Shown here: positions 1-9,194 of the stretch, piece after piece
Layout: each line of letters opens with the position of its first letter
Position numbering within the stretch: position 1 is the first letter of the stretch
DNA from: Hanleya hanleyi
Lineage: Eukaryota; Mollusca; Polyplacophora; Lepidopleurida; Hanleyidae
Assembly: GCA_036873755.1 (NCBI GenBank)
Contig: JAVTVY010018916.1
Span: 1-64,000 of the forward strand
Length of the DNA stretch: 64,000 bases
Direction of reading: 5' to 3'
The notes under the pieces: generated by a model
What the model saw: only the letters and a program-made list of their open reading frames with translations
The model's database searches: none
What the model was told of the DNA's origin: nothing
Made by a program: the position numbers and the translations under genes

Positions 1-110
1 AATGGCGGTCACCTTCCGGCATTAGCCGCCATTAGCCGCCATTTCCCCACAATGGCGGCCACCTTCCACCATTATCCGCCATTTTCCAACAATGGCGGTC
101 AGACAAGTCT
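1..110. promoter_or_regulatory. Cluster of YY1-like AATGGCGG motifs
   Basis: AATGGCGG occurs forward at 1, 51 and 91 and as CCGCCATT at about 26, 36 and 76, six copies in about 100 bases. The core matches the well-known YY1 consensus (AANATGGCG). The motifs sit about 200-290 bases upstream of the first cassette promoter. Function is inferred from the motif only. Confidence 0.4.
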
Positions 111-292
111 GGACATGTCCAAACGTCACGCTCCATTCACCCAAACCGGAAGTGACGTCATTTTTACATCCGGGCACTTCGCGTCTGCGCCTGCATTGAG
201 GTATGCATGAGGGTGTTCATGCGCGCGCGCGCAATGCCGCTCAGTCGTACACCAGTACACCAGTCTCGACCCTCGACTTGGGGTAGAGTGTG

Positions 293-372
293 CTAAAAAT
301 AGATTACCAGCTAGCGTGCTATAAAGGGGAAGCGGCCTTGCCGTTTCATCAGACACTCTGTCAACCACCAAG
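293..372 (+). promoter_or_regulatory. Promoter of zinc-finger cassette 1 (MEF2-like site, TATA box, initiator)
   Basis: CTAAAAATAG at 293-302 is a perfect MEF2-type site. TATAAAGG lies at 320-327. A TCATCAGAC initiator-like block follows, whose A at 351 is 31 bases from the TATA T, the canonical spacing. The predicted 5' UTR is about 22 bases. The same arrangement with the same spacing recurs at 1664-1743, which is the main support. Confidence 0.65.
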
Positions 373-1317
373 ATGTTCACTTGCACAACTTGCCAGAAGC
401 AGTTTACTCGCCCAGAAGATTTGCGACGCCACGAGGCCTCCACCCACAACGGTACACTATATACTTGTATAACCTGCGCACGGTTATTTAATCGGGAAGA
501 TGCTTTACTGCGCCACGAACGCTCACTCCACGAGGGCGCGAAGGAACAATGTAATGAATGTGGTCAACTCTTCAAACGACGCAGTCAGTTAAGACGGCAT
601 CAGCGTTTGATTCATGGTCCGTCTCTACGGTTTGGGCGACAACTTCCTACTGAAGAGGAGCCGCGGAAGGTGAGACCCAGTGAAGATAAGCCCGGGGAGA
701 CGAACGCCATTGGTGATGCGATCACGGAGAGTCCGCCTATACCCACAGTTCAGAAGAGCCTAGATATCCAGCCAGTCCCTAGCATTGCTGTTGCCAGTCA
801 TATGCCTGACGACATCGGACATTTTCTGGAAGATGCAGTGGATATTCCCAGCGATCTGTTACAGGACGCCCATCCAGTGAATGACATCGATCGGCGCCAA
901 TGGCCCATGATGCGGCACATTTTCCACCGTGATCGCCCCATTCCAGATATCTACAATTTCCCACTGACCCACCTCACCCGTCTACGCAGCTACGTGGAAG
1001 CCATCTTCAAAGATCAAACTACGGCCTTCAAATTGAATGTTGCTTTCGGGTACATCTTACGTCACAAAAAGACGGACCAGTTACGGTATTATTATGCCAG
1101 TAATAACAGCCATGTGTTTGACCAACCGCTCACCATCATTAACCGGGGGTCACTAGAGACGATGCTGGAGATACTGGACACCGTGGAACCCTTGAGATGG
1201 GCACATCGTCAACGCCCCAACATACAATGGGTCGTAGAGAAGGTCACCAATGCCACGTTCTTCCTTACCAAGCTGACCGACCACCGCCATCGGTTGAATG
1301 CGTCACCCGCGCCCTGA
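373..1317 (+). CDS. C2H2 zinc-finger protein with a conserved unidentified C-terminal domain (cassette 1)
   Basis: This is an intact intronless ORF of 314 residues. Residues about 2-83 form three C2H2 fingers, each with C-x2-C, about 12 residues, then H-x4-H (starts FTCTTC, YTCITC, EQCNEC). A polar linker follows to about residue 165. The C-terminal half (about 170-305) is well conserved in the second copy and carries blocks such as LRSYVEAIF, NVAFGYIL and VEKVTNATFF. From memory, similar domains occur at the N-terminus of longer zinc-finger or polymerase-associated proteins of invertebrate Polinton or virus-like elements, but I could not verify this. DNA binding is inferred from the fingers. 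The start ATG is the first after the predicted initiator and lies in a CCAAG context identical in both copies. Product function is unknown. Confidence 0.75.
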   Translation: MFTCTTCQKQFTRPEDLRRHEASTHNGTLYTCITCARLFNREDALLRHERSLHEGAKEQCNECGQLFKRRSQLRRHQRLIHGPSLRFGRQLPTEEEPRKVRPSEDKPGETNAIGDAITESPPIPTVQKSLDIQPVPSIAVASHMPDDIGHFLEDAVDIPSDLLQDAHPVNDIDRRQWPMMRHIFHRDRPIPDIYNFPLTHLTRLRSYVEAIFKDQTTAFKLNVAFGYILRHKKTDQLRYYYASNNSHVFDQPLTIINRGSLETMLEILDTVEPLRWAHRQRPNIQWVVEKVTNATFFLTKLTDHRHRLNASPAP

Positions 1318-1466
1318 TGAATACCATAAGATGCCACACATAGTCTCTATGTCTACATGCTGATCGTTGACTTGAGCTCAGTAAACACTTGTACATATTG
1401 TGACGGTGCGTTAAATAATAAAACATGGTGTTTGATATTTCAATTTGTTTTGCTGTGAACATACTA

Positions 1467-1530
1467 AACATACCCAAGGCGGCTCCCCCAGCCTGGGTAT
1501 GATGTAACATTGGGGATAATAAACTGTATG
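1467..1530 (+). terminator. Conserved 3' hairpin and poly(A) signal of cassette 1
   Basis: TACCCA pairs with TGGGTA across a GGCGGCTCCCCC-containing loop, followed by ATGATGTAACATTGGGG and AATAAAC. The same 60-base block lies at 2936-2995 after the second ORF, so it is a repeated 3'-end module. An earlier AATAAAA occurs near 1418. Confidence 0.55.
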
Positions 1531-1628
1531 AACCTTGCTGAACTTGTTGTTGTTCACATCACCCCATTGACTTGATAGGCAGATCCCAATAAGCCCGGGG
1601 ACCGATATTAGCCCTTTTGGCTAGAGGT

Positions 1629-1648
1629 GATAGGGGTTTTCCCCTAGT
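1629..1648. repeat. GGGG-TTTT-CCCC palindrome between the two cassettes
   Basis: TAGGGGTTTTCCCCTA forms a perfect short palindrome just upstream of the cassette 2 promoter. Related CTAGGGGCTCCCCTAG palindromes occur three times at about 3755, 3905 and 4055. Recurrence of this form within one element suggests a protein-binding or replication-related site. That role is inference. Confidence 0.4.
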
Positions 1649-1663
1649 TTAGAACTGATTGTG

Positions 1664-1743
1664 CTAAAAATAGATCAACAGATAGCTTGCTATAAAAAGG
1701 AAACGGCCTGGCCGTTTCATCAGACACTCTGTCAACCACCAAG
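1664..1743 (+). promoter_or_regulatory. Promoter of zinc-finger cassette 2
   Basis: CTAAAAATAG lies at 1664-1673, TATAAAAA starts at 1691, and the initiator A is at 1722. The MEF2-to-TATA gap and the TATA-to-initiator distance (31 bases) equal those of cassette 1. The 5' UTR through CAACCACCAAG is the same in both copies, while sequence upstream of the MEF2 site is not. Confidence 0.65.
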
Positions 1744-2676
1744 ATGTTCACTTGTACTACGTGCTCGAAATCATTCACTCGCAGGCACGACTTGCGCCGC
1801 CATGAGGCTACCAAGCACGATGGAACCGCCCGGTATAGCTGTACGATATGTAGGCCTACACTGTCGTTTCATCGCCCAGATCATTTACAGCGCCATGAAC
1901 GTTCAATTCATGGGCCATCCAAGCGTCGATGCGAAGAATGTGGTCAACTCTTCAAATGACCCAGTCAGTTAAAACGGCATGAGCGTTTGATTCATGGTGC
2001 ATCACCACGGCATGAGGGACAACTTTCCACTAAAGAGGTACCCAGGAGGGACAGATGCACTGAAGATGAACCCGAGGAGGAGAATGCCACTGATGATGCG
2101 ATCACGGAGAGCCCGCCTATACCCACAGCTCAGAAGAGCCTAGATATCCAGCCGGTCCCTAGCATCACTGTTTCCAGTAATACACCTGACAACAACGAAC
2201 ATTTTCTGGAAGATGCGGTGGATGTTCCCAGCGATCTCTTACCCGAAGATCATCCAGTGAGTGAGATGTATCGACGCCATTGGTCCATGATCCGACACTG
2301 CTTCCACCGTCATCGCCCTATATTGGACTTGTACAATTTCCGACTGACCGACCTCGCCCGTCTACGCAGCTACGTGGAAGCCATCTTCAATGACCAACCT
2401 ACATCCTTCACATTAAATGTAGCATTTGGGTACATCTTATGCCATAAGATGACGCGTGAATTGTGCTATTTCTATTCCAGTGCCATCAACCCAGTGTACG
2501 ACCATCCTTTCACAATCACCAATCGGGCGTCGCTAGAGACGATGCTGACCCAACTGGACACTGTGGACCCCTTAGAATGGGGCTATGAACAGCGTACCAA
2601 CACCAAGTGGATAGTGGAGAGGGTCACCAATGTTACGTTCTTCGTGGTTAAACTGACCCACCACCCCATCGGATGA
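1744..2676 (+). pseudogene. Second zinc-finger cassette gene, interrupted by one in-frame TGA
   Basis: This is a paralogue of the 373-1317 gene. Translation opens at 1744 and stops at TGA 1957-1959, inside finger 3, where copy 1 has CGA (Arg). The same frame then stays open to 2676, so a single nonsense change separates a 71-residue zinc-finger peptide from the rest. The second finger also carries two extra residues between its cysteine and histidine pairs. The C-terminal domain is fully preserved (blocks LRSYVEAIF, NVAFGYIL, VERVTNVTFF) and ends in HPIG. A downstream ATG at 1987 could in principle start a 229-residue protein made only of that domain. It may therefore be a recent pseudogene or two separate short products. 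Confidence 0.75.
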
Positions 2677-2935
2677 AAGTATTCACCCATGCACTGATAG
2701 ATACTCAGAATGCGCAAACAACTATCTGAGGATATGTTTCCTCAACGGTATCCTGGCCTGTCCGATGACGATTAGAACAAACGGTTCAGAGCGAACATGG
2801 CCGAAGATGGAACTTTCTGAAATGGCGACTTCTGATTGGACAAGAGTAGCCGAGAATACATCTAACAAACAGGAACGAATATGACAGATGCAAATGGTGG
2901 CCTCTGATTGGACAAGAATATTCTTGAATTGTAAA

Positions 2936-2995
2936 TATACCCAACGCGGCTCCCCCAACGTGGGTATGATGTAACATTGGGGAGAATAAACTATA
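2936..2995 (+). terminator. Conserved 3' hairpin and poly(A) signal of cassette 2
   Basis: This is a near copy of 1467-1530: TACCCA, GGCTCCCCCAA, TGGGTA, ATGATGTAACATTGGGG and AATAAAC. Stem bases differ from copy 1 (AAGG/CCTG versus AACG/CGTG), and the changes keep pairing. That is mild evidence that the stem matters. Confidence 0.55.
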
Positions 2996-3004
2996 TGAAA
3001 AAAA

Positions 3005-3062
3005 ACTTCTTGTTGTTGTTGTTCTCTTATGTGTGATCATTGTTGTTGTTGCTGTTGTTGTT
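3005..3062 (+). repeat. TTG-rich microsatellite
   Basis: Two runs of TTG triplets are separated by CTCTTATGTGTGATCA. A shorter TTGTTGTTG run lies at about 1541, at the matching place after cassette 1, so this belongs to the duplicated unit. Confidence 0.7.
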
Positions 3063-3301
3063 CTCTGTCCGGTGTATATCATGGTGTTAAGGTGTAACGA
3101 CGGGCGTCGACTGGCGTCACTGCATTTCGAAGAATTAGTGACAATTCCATGGAATATCAGAGCTTCTGAGCTATTTCACCTGGGCGTTGATGCATTAAGA
3201 ATGGCGTTGGTGGGCGTTGCTACAAGATGACATCTCACACGACGCATTCGCACCGCGGATGGTCCATCTCTACACCAAATACCATCCTTCACTGCCCCAA
3301 A

Positions 3302-3406
3302 ATGCTCACTTTCGCTACTACTCGTACTGATGACGTCACCAATGACGTCACAGATGCTGTGGATATCCCTCAACGCGGAATGTACACCCCGAGAGCTACA
3401 ACATGA
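3302..3406 (+). CDS. Micro-ORF copy 1 (34 residues) in a 176-bp repeat
   Basis: ATG to TGA, beginning MLTFATTRTDDV and ending MYTPRATT. It overlaps two TGACGTCA palindromes, which encode the DDV/NDV stretch. The same ORF recurs exactly 176 and 352 bases downstream. Coding status is doubtful: most differences among copies change the amino acid. Confidence 0.25.
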   Translation: MLTFATTRTDDVTNDVTDAVDIPQRGMYTPRATT

Positions 3407-3477
3407 CACCTCTCAGGACGCATTCGGACCAAGAATGGTTCCTCTCTACTCCGAATACCTTCCTTCACTGCCTCAAA

Positions 3478-3582
3478 ATGTCCACTTTCGCTACTACTCC
3501 TACTGATGACGTCAAAAATGACGTCACAGATGCTTCGGACATGCCTCAACTCGGAATGTACACCTCGAAAGCTACAAAATGA
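3478..3582 (+). CDS. Micro-ORF copy 2 (34 residues) in a 176-bp repeat
   Basis: Same length as copy 1, beginning MSTFATTPTDDV and ending MYTSKATK. The paired CRE-like TGACGTCA sites again lie within it. No promoter is evident in the 100 bases upstream. Confidence 0.25.
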   Translation: MSTFATTPTDDVKNDVTDASDMPQLGMYTSKATK

Positions 3583-3653
3583 CACCTCACACGACGCATT
3601 CGGACTAAGGATAGTCCCTATCTACACCAAACTCACCCCCACGCACCCACAAA

Positions 3654-3851
3654 ATGTCCACTTTCGCTACTACTCGTACCGATGACGTCATCAATGACGT
3701 CACAGATGACGCGGACATCCCTCAAATCGGAATGTACACCCCGAGAACTCGACTAGGGGCTCCCCTAGTTCCAAAAAGGCTATTTTCATACCCTTCGGCC
3801 ACCGCGCATGCGCAGAAGGCCGATATGTCAACCCCACACCCAGTCCATTAG
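3654..3851 (+). CDS. Micro-ORF copy 3, extended to 65 residues
   Basis: Begins MSTFATTRTDDV like the other copies. It reads past their stop position into the next repeat family (CTAGGGG palindrome and NRF1-like site) and ends at TAG 3849-3851. The extension looks like a by-product of repeat junctioning rather than a designed protein. Confidence 0.25.
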   Translation: MSTFATTRTDDVINDVTDDADIPQIGMYTPRTRLGAPLVPKRLFSYPSATAHAQKADMSTPHPVH

Positions 3852-4220
3852 ATGTTCCTTCATGAATGCTTCACTTTGATACCTCACTCGACCCCATCGG
3901 TCCACTAGGGGCTCCCCTAGTTCCAAAAAGGCTATTTTCATACCCTTCGGGCACCGCGCATGCGCAGAAGGCCGATATGTCAACCCCACACCCAGTCCAT
4001 TAGATGCCCCTTCATGAATGCTTCACTTTGATACCTCACTCGACCCCATCGGTCCACTAGGGGCTCCCCTAGCTCCAAAAAGGCTATTTTCATACCCTTC
4101 GGCCACCGCGCATGCGCAGAAGGCCGATATGTCAACCCCACACCCAGCCCATTAGATGCCCCTTCACGAATGCTTCACTTTGATACCTCACTCGACCCCA
4201 TCGGTCCACTAGCGGTCCCT
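3750..4220 (+). repeat. Three tandem ~150-bp repeats with CTAGGGG palindrome and NRF1-like site
   Basis: CTAGGGGCTCCCCTAG begins at about 3755, 3905 and 4055. Each is followed by CCAAAAAGGCTATTTTCATA, a GCGCATGCGCAGAAGG block (NRF1-type core) and ATACCTCACTCGACCCC. Copies are nearly identical. A fourth NRF1-like TGCGCATGCGCAG lies at about 4439, close to the compositional edge of the element. Confidence 0.7.
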
Positions 4221-4455
4221 ACAGATTGCCGAACACTTCCACGAAAACCCACGGGTTTGGGACTACTTTCGGTCCGCGGAGGCAGACCGCATCACCGCCA
4301 GACCGCATCACCGCGAAGAAATACATGTCCCCAAGGTCACGCCCCATTCACCCCAACCGGAAGTGACGTCATACCTGCGCCCCATTCACCTGCGCACAAC
4401 GCCCCAATACCGCCACAATACCGCCACATTTTTTTTTCTGCGCATGCGCAGTGAA

Positions 4456-7400
4456 GCGCTAATCACCTGAAAGACTCTTTGTATACTGCTGGCCACTGAC
4501 GTTCATAACGTGAGTTGTCGCTGTTATCTCTCATAGCAAGTAGTGTTCAGAAAACAGCAGTCTGGTGACGGATCCACAAAACATGTGGTAAAACAGCTTT
4601 ATACACTCAAAATAACAAGAGTTCTGAGAACCCCAACATCTCGCCTTGTGGGATGATCCGCTGAAGCCGCAGCAGTATTGAAAGCATACATGTAGATGGC
4701 ATTGCCAGTCTCGATCCAATCCAAACTAGTTTGGAAATATTTTCATGTTAATGACATAACGTTATAGATTAAGAGTCAGAAAAAAGTCGCTGTACATTAT
4801 CAACATCAGATGATAAGTAAGCATAAAATTTATTTAATATGATTCACATCAGCATGTCAGAAGTCTTCTGGGGCGCTCCGAAGGCACAGCAGTATTGTAG
4901 AATATACATATTTATTTTTATTTTATTATTATATATTTTTTCTGTTTTTTTCTTTCTTGATTTTCTTGTTCAATTTGCTAAACCAAAAACCTTATCATTT
5001 CCTGGGATGGGACACCGACACCGTCATCCTCTTTTCCCCTCTCACAATATCCCCCTCCCCCCTTACTTCGTAAGGCGAGATAAAAATGTCTTGAAGAACT
5101 GGGAATCGAAAACTCGCAAAGCTTATGAGATTAATTAATTAATTGATCACTATATCATCTGAACTACTGGAACTTAAACTTTCATTCGATTTATATATGT
5201 TTAATGATATTTGATAACATTTTATCAACTTTATCGGGAATGTCTTCCGAAGGTTTCTGTGAACATTGCATTTAATAGTTTAGAATGTTTGCCAAAATTG
5301 TTTTAAAACATAAAAAAAACGTTGATACTGTCATCTTCAAGACGTTGTCGAACATTTCTGGTAATTGACAAAAACGCTTTCTAGGATAATTACTGAATAT
5401 TTGAAAACAGGATCTATAAGAGACTCGTATACTATTTGAAGAGTGTGGGTGTAAAACAGCAAACCAAATCATTTGCATAACATTATTAAAGCCCTTGTTT
5501 AAATAAAATGCGTTGTCAATAGCTTTTTGAAGGTATTCAATTGTAATATAATTGCAACCTTTCTAAAACGTTACGATAGTTACAGTCGTTAACTGTATTA
5601 TTGAATACATATACGTATGCACATTCACTGATAAGGAACAAATTAATATGGAATTTGATGATTTAATATATTTCACAACAGCTATGCATTGCATAGAATA
5701 AATGAAAAAAAATCGTAGAAGACGGGGATTCCTCGTGAGAACAGCGAGAATTAGGTCAATTAGACCGTGGATGTTATATCAGAAATCTGGCTGTTTGTTA
5801 CGGTTGACGCATATATGTGGCAGTCTTACAATCTACTTAAAATTAAATCATATCTGCTCTCATATATGGATATGTCGCTTGTAGGATAGCGACATATACG
5901 ATTGGGGAGCATTTTAGGATATTTATTTATTGAGATTGGGCAATAATTCCGATAAATTTGGATATCGCATCGAGTAACCATGGCTACGACGCCAGGTCTA
6001 CAAGAGCCGATAGTGGTTGTTCTTTTTCTTGTTTTTTTTTTGAGGGGGGTGGGGGGGTATATTTTTTAATGCGCATGCATTGCATGTAACCTCCGCCACA
6101 CCGTGCGTAAAATGAACCTTTTACAGCTTATGGAATATCCATTTGAGTTAAGTCTTACAAATTCGAACAGCCATACAACTAAGGCAAATCAATCTAGATC
6201 TAGAAATTCATATATTTAATCATTTCAAATGAACACATCTGTGTGAGTGTGGAGCGAAGTAGGTTAAATAGCTGTGTTTGCACCCCCGTGACAATTTGTC
6301 GTCTGTATCAATAAATATACAAGATAACCATAATAAATTATAGATTTTATGAAAGTGTACATCGTAGGGATTCCAACTATATGATTTGTATAACCGACGC
6401 TGCTACTGTGTAGAAAATTTCCAATTTAAAAAAATTAAAATTAAAACAATAGCGTCCATTTTTCAATCGAAATTCCATGAAAACTGTTGGTCTTGTTTCA
6501 ATTTTGATGGTATACCTTGATAGGAGACAATTCGAACTAGTAAACCATATCTCATTTGTTTTTTGTTTTTTGCCTGGTTTTCTTTTTACAGCTATTGTAA
6601 TAAAATAAATTGAAAAAAACGTACTATTTTACGGTCGTTTGTCTTAAAAGTTGAATAATTAAAAAACTAATCCGAACTTACAAAAAGTGAGATAACGTTT
6701 ACTAGATCACCTTATAAGTAACAAGCATGCCAAATTTCAAAAGCGTAGCATGGATACTTTTCGAGAAATAAACGTTTAAATCTCGGATTGTGTACAAAAA
6801 TGAAAGGCTAGAAATCGGGCAAAATGTGTCCAGCTATACATCTGATGAATTAATCCAAATTTTTTGCTTGAATTCTATTGTCAAATACATTTTTAATCTG
6901 TCTAATGGAACCTACTCGAATTCCTGTTTATTCTGGATAACTATTACACTTATTTTTTTTTCATCAAGACTGTTTAAAGTCCAATTTAAACTTAAAAAAA
7001 CTTCTAAAACTTGTTCAGCTGAGAATTGTTAACACCTGTGTAGATCACTTCACGGCGAGTGTCTGAGTGAAGTGTCACTGTTATAATTAGAAACAAAAAT
7101 ACGGATGTTTGCATGATTTTGATCAGAAGGGGGTAGATTAATGTAAATAAGTAGAACTAATAGATAATTAGCTTACCATAATACTGCGGAAATGAGTTTT
7201 GGAAAGGGAAATTTAACAGACAAAAATAATAGTAGCCAAGCCCAAGCTAAGGCAATCTGTTTAATTGTTCCAGTGTCTCGGAAACTGAATTTTTAATCCT
7301 ATATATTGAAGCACTTCTATTTATAATTTTGATTTCATTTTTTCACCAAATGTTAGAGAAAATAGTGAATATTTGAATGAAGAAATAAAAAAAAATGACC

Positions 7401-7510
7401 AATTTTGACCCTCTAAGGGGACAGCTATCCTTTAAGGGTTCAAAACAAAAACTATTAAATATCTATTGTTATGCAATGGTGTGTGGTGCAATTATTTTGG
7501 TGAATGTGTT
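4456..7510. other. AT-rich non-coding stretch
   Basis: I see no gene, splice-supported exon or strong repeat here. Short open frames (such as those at 4839 and 5702) have no recognisable motif. Poly-T and poly-A tracts and a G run near 6045 are present. Confidence 0.5.
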
Positions 7511-7514
7511 AATG

Positions 7515-7900
7515 AATATGTCTAAATAACGTATATATGTAGGTCTGTGTGACGAACCATGACTGCAGGGACGATGACTGTGCCCATGAAACGAAATGAA
7601 ATACGGGGTATCGGTTCACTGTCTTCATTTCACATCAGCATTGCAAATAATAAAGTCTAAATCAGTTTGAAAATAAAGTCTAAATCAGTCTGAGGTACAA
7701 TTTTCTATACGCAGGTCAAAACAATTGAACATGAATACCGGTATGTCTAAATAACATATATATGTAGATCTGTTTGACGAACATGACTAGGAATGATGAC
7801 TCTGTTCATCATACCAAATAACATATAAACGATAGCGGTAATTCGCTGCCTTTCACATCAATGTTGCCTATGAAAATATGAATCGGTTTGAAAATGCCAA
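7515..7900 (+). repeat. Diverged direct repeat of ~220 bp, two copies
   Basis: GTCTAAATAACGTATATATG at about 7520 recurs as GTCTAAATAACATATATATG at about 7745. Both are followed by TGACGAAC, GATGACT, TTTCACATCA and CGGTTTGAAAA-like blocks in order. A small local duplication of AATAAAGTCTAAATCAGT lies at 7648-7695. No coding content is seen. Confidence 0.5.
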
Positions 7901-8187
7901 AATCTGTAAATGGTTCAGACGCGACAGACCATACGTTTTGTGGTCAAATTCCTGTTTGACCTTGCCATTCATGGTTCTTCTGTCCAATTTTTTTCTTCTG
8001 TTCGGCAAGGTTGACACGGAGGTCAGCTGTCGATTTCGTAGAGATGTGACATAAAATTTCTCTTGTCGAGCTCGTGAGGAATAAAGCTGATATTCTGGAG
8101 GTCCGTACTGGTGAAAGGCAATACATCGGTTAGATATGTATCAACACGTGCGAATGGAGAAATTTTGGTACAATCCTGTGGTTTTTA

Positions 8188-9190
8188 CCCCTCGGCCAAA
8201 TTTGGCCGAAGGGTATTGTCGTCATCATGTACGGCTGTCCGTACGTCCGTACGTCCGTACGTCCGTCCGTCCGTTACCGCGATATCTACAGAACCGTTTC
8301 ATGCATGGCAACCAAACTTGGTACATCTATTTATCTTCACGTAAATCAGAAGCCTATCGAAAATGAGTCATCTCGGACAATATTTTGCAGAGTTATGCCC
8401 CTTTTTACAAATAAAAATCCATTTATGATTTGTTATTGTGATCATTTCAGAACCGTTCCATATACAACATCATTACGTGATACAGTTGTTTCTCTTGACC
8501 TGAACTAGGTGCCTATCAAAAATGAGTCGTGTCGGAAAGTATTTTGCAGAGTTATGCCCCTTGTCTAATAAAATCCGTTACCGCGATATCTACAGAACCG
8601 TTTCATGCATGGCAACCAAACTTGTTACATCTATTTATCTTCACGTAAATCAGAAGCCTATCGAAAATGAGTCATCTCGGACAATATTTTGCAGAGTTAT
8701 GCCCCTTTTTACAAATAAAAATCCATTTATGATTTGTTATTGTGATAATTTCAGAACCGTTCCATATACATCATCCTAACGTGATTTAGTTGTTTCTCTT
8801 GACCTGAACTAGATGCCTATCGAAAATGCGTCGTGTCAGAAAGTATTTTGCAGAGTTATGCCCCTTGTCTAATAAAATCCGTTACCGCGATATCTACAGA
8901 ACCATTTCATGCATGGCAGCCAAACTTGTTACATCTATTTATCTTCACGTAAATCAGAAGCCTATCGAAAATGAGTCATCTCGGACAATATTTTGCAGAG
9001 TTATGCCCCTTTTTACAAATAAAAATCCATTTATGATTTGTTGTTGTGATAATTTCAGAACCGTTCCATATACAACATCCTAACGTGATACAGTTGTTTC
9101 TCTTGACCTGAACTAGATGCCTATCGAAAATGAGTCGTGTCAGAAAGTATTTTGCAGAGTTATGCCCCTTATCTAACAAAATCCACTCTA
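8188..9190 (+). repeat. Hairpin-capped (CCGT) tandem repeat, family 1 (304-bp unit)
   Basis: The block opens with a hairpin (CTCGGCCAAATTTGGCCGAA) at about 8191 and a CCGTACGTCCGT run at 8227-8275. A unit starting GTTACCGCGATATCTACAG then repeats at 8273, 8577 and 8881 (period 304). Each unit contains AACCGTTTCATGCATGGC, CAAACTTG and TTTTGCAGAGTTATGCCCC. Open frames of about 85 residues recur in each unit but reflect repetition only. Confidence 0.7.
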
Positions 9191-9194
9191 TTAT

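Larger units (their letters stand above)
3240..3745 (+). repeat. Three tandem 176-bp repeats, each with a pair of CRE-like TGACGTCA palindromes
   Basis: ATG positions 3302, 3478 and 3654 give a period of exactly 176. Each unit has two TGACGTCA sites about 11-12 bases apart, six in all, plus a conserved CACTTTCGCTACTACT block. Further TGACGTCA copies lie at about 153 and 4365. TGACGTCA is the consensus CREB/ATF site. Regulatory use is inferred. Confidence 0.6.
1..4455. mobile_element. GC-rich element with two tandem zinc-finger gene cassettes; left end lies outside the window
   Basis: This block is visibly richer in G and C than the DNA after about 4455, where the sequence turns abruptly AT-rich. 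It holds two copies of one compact gene cassette (promoter, ORF, 3' hairpin, AATAAA) and arrays of short regulatory motifs. A block containing CCATTCACCC and GGAAGTGACGTCAT occurs near both sides (about 126-162 and 4342-4372), as if flanking one unit. Intronless genes with tight promoters and dense transcription-factor motifs suggest an endogenised DNA virus or a large self-synthesising transposon. No capsid, polymerase or integrase is visible, so the class is open. It could also be a locally duplicated host region. Confidence 0.5.

Noticed and set aside
126..449. 107-residue minus-strand ORF over the first promoter
   Set aside because: Overlaps the promoter and start of the zinc-finger gene; no motif.
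8111..9083. Repeated 76-93 residue ORFs
   Set aside because: They follow the 304-bp repeat units; no start context, promoter or family match.
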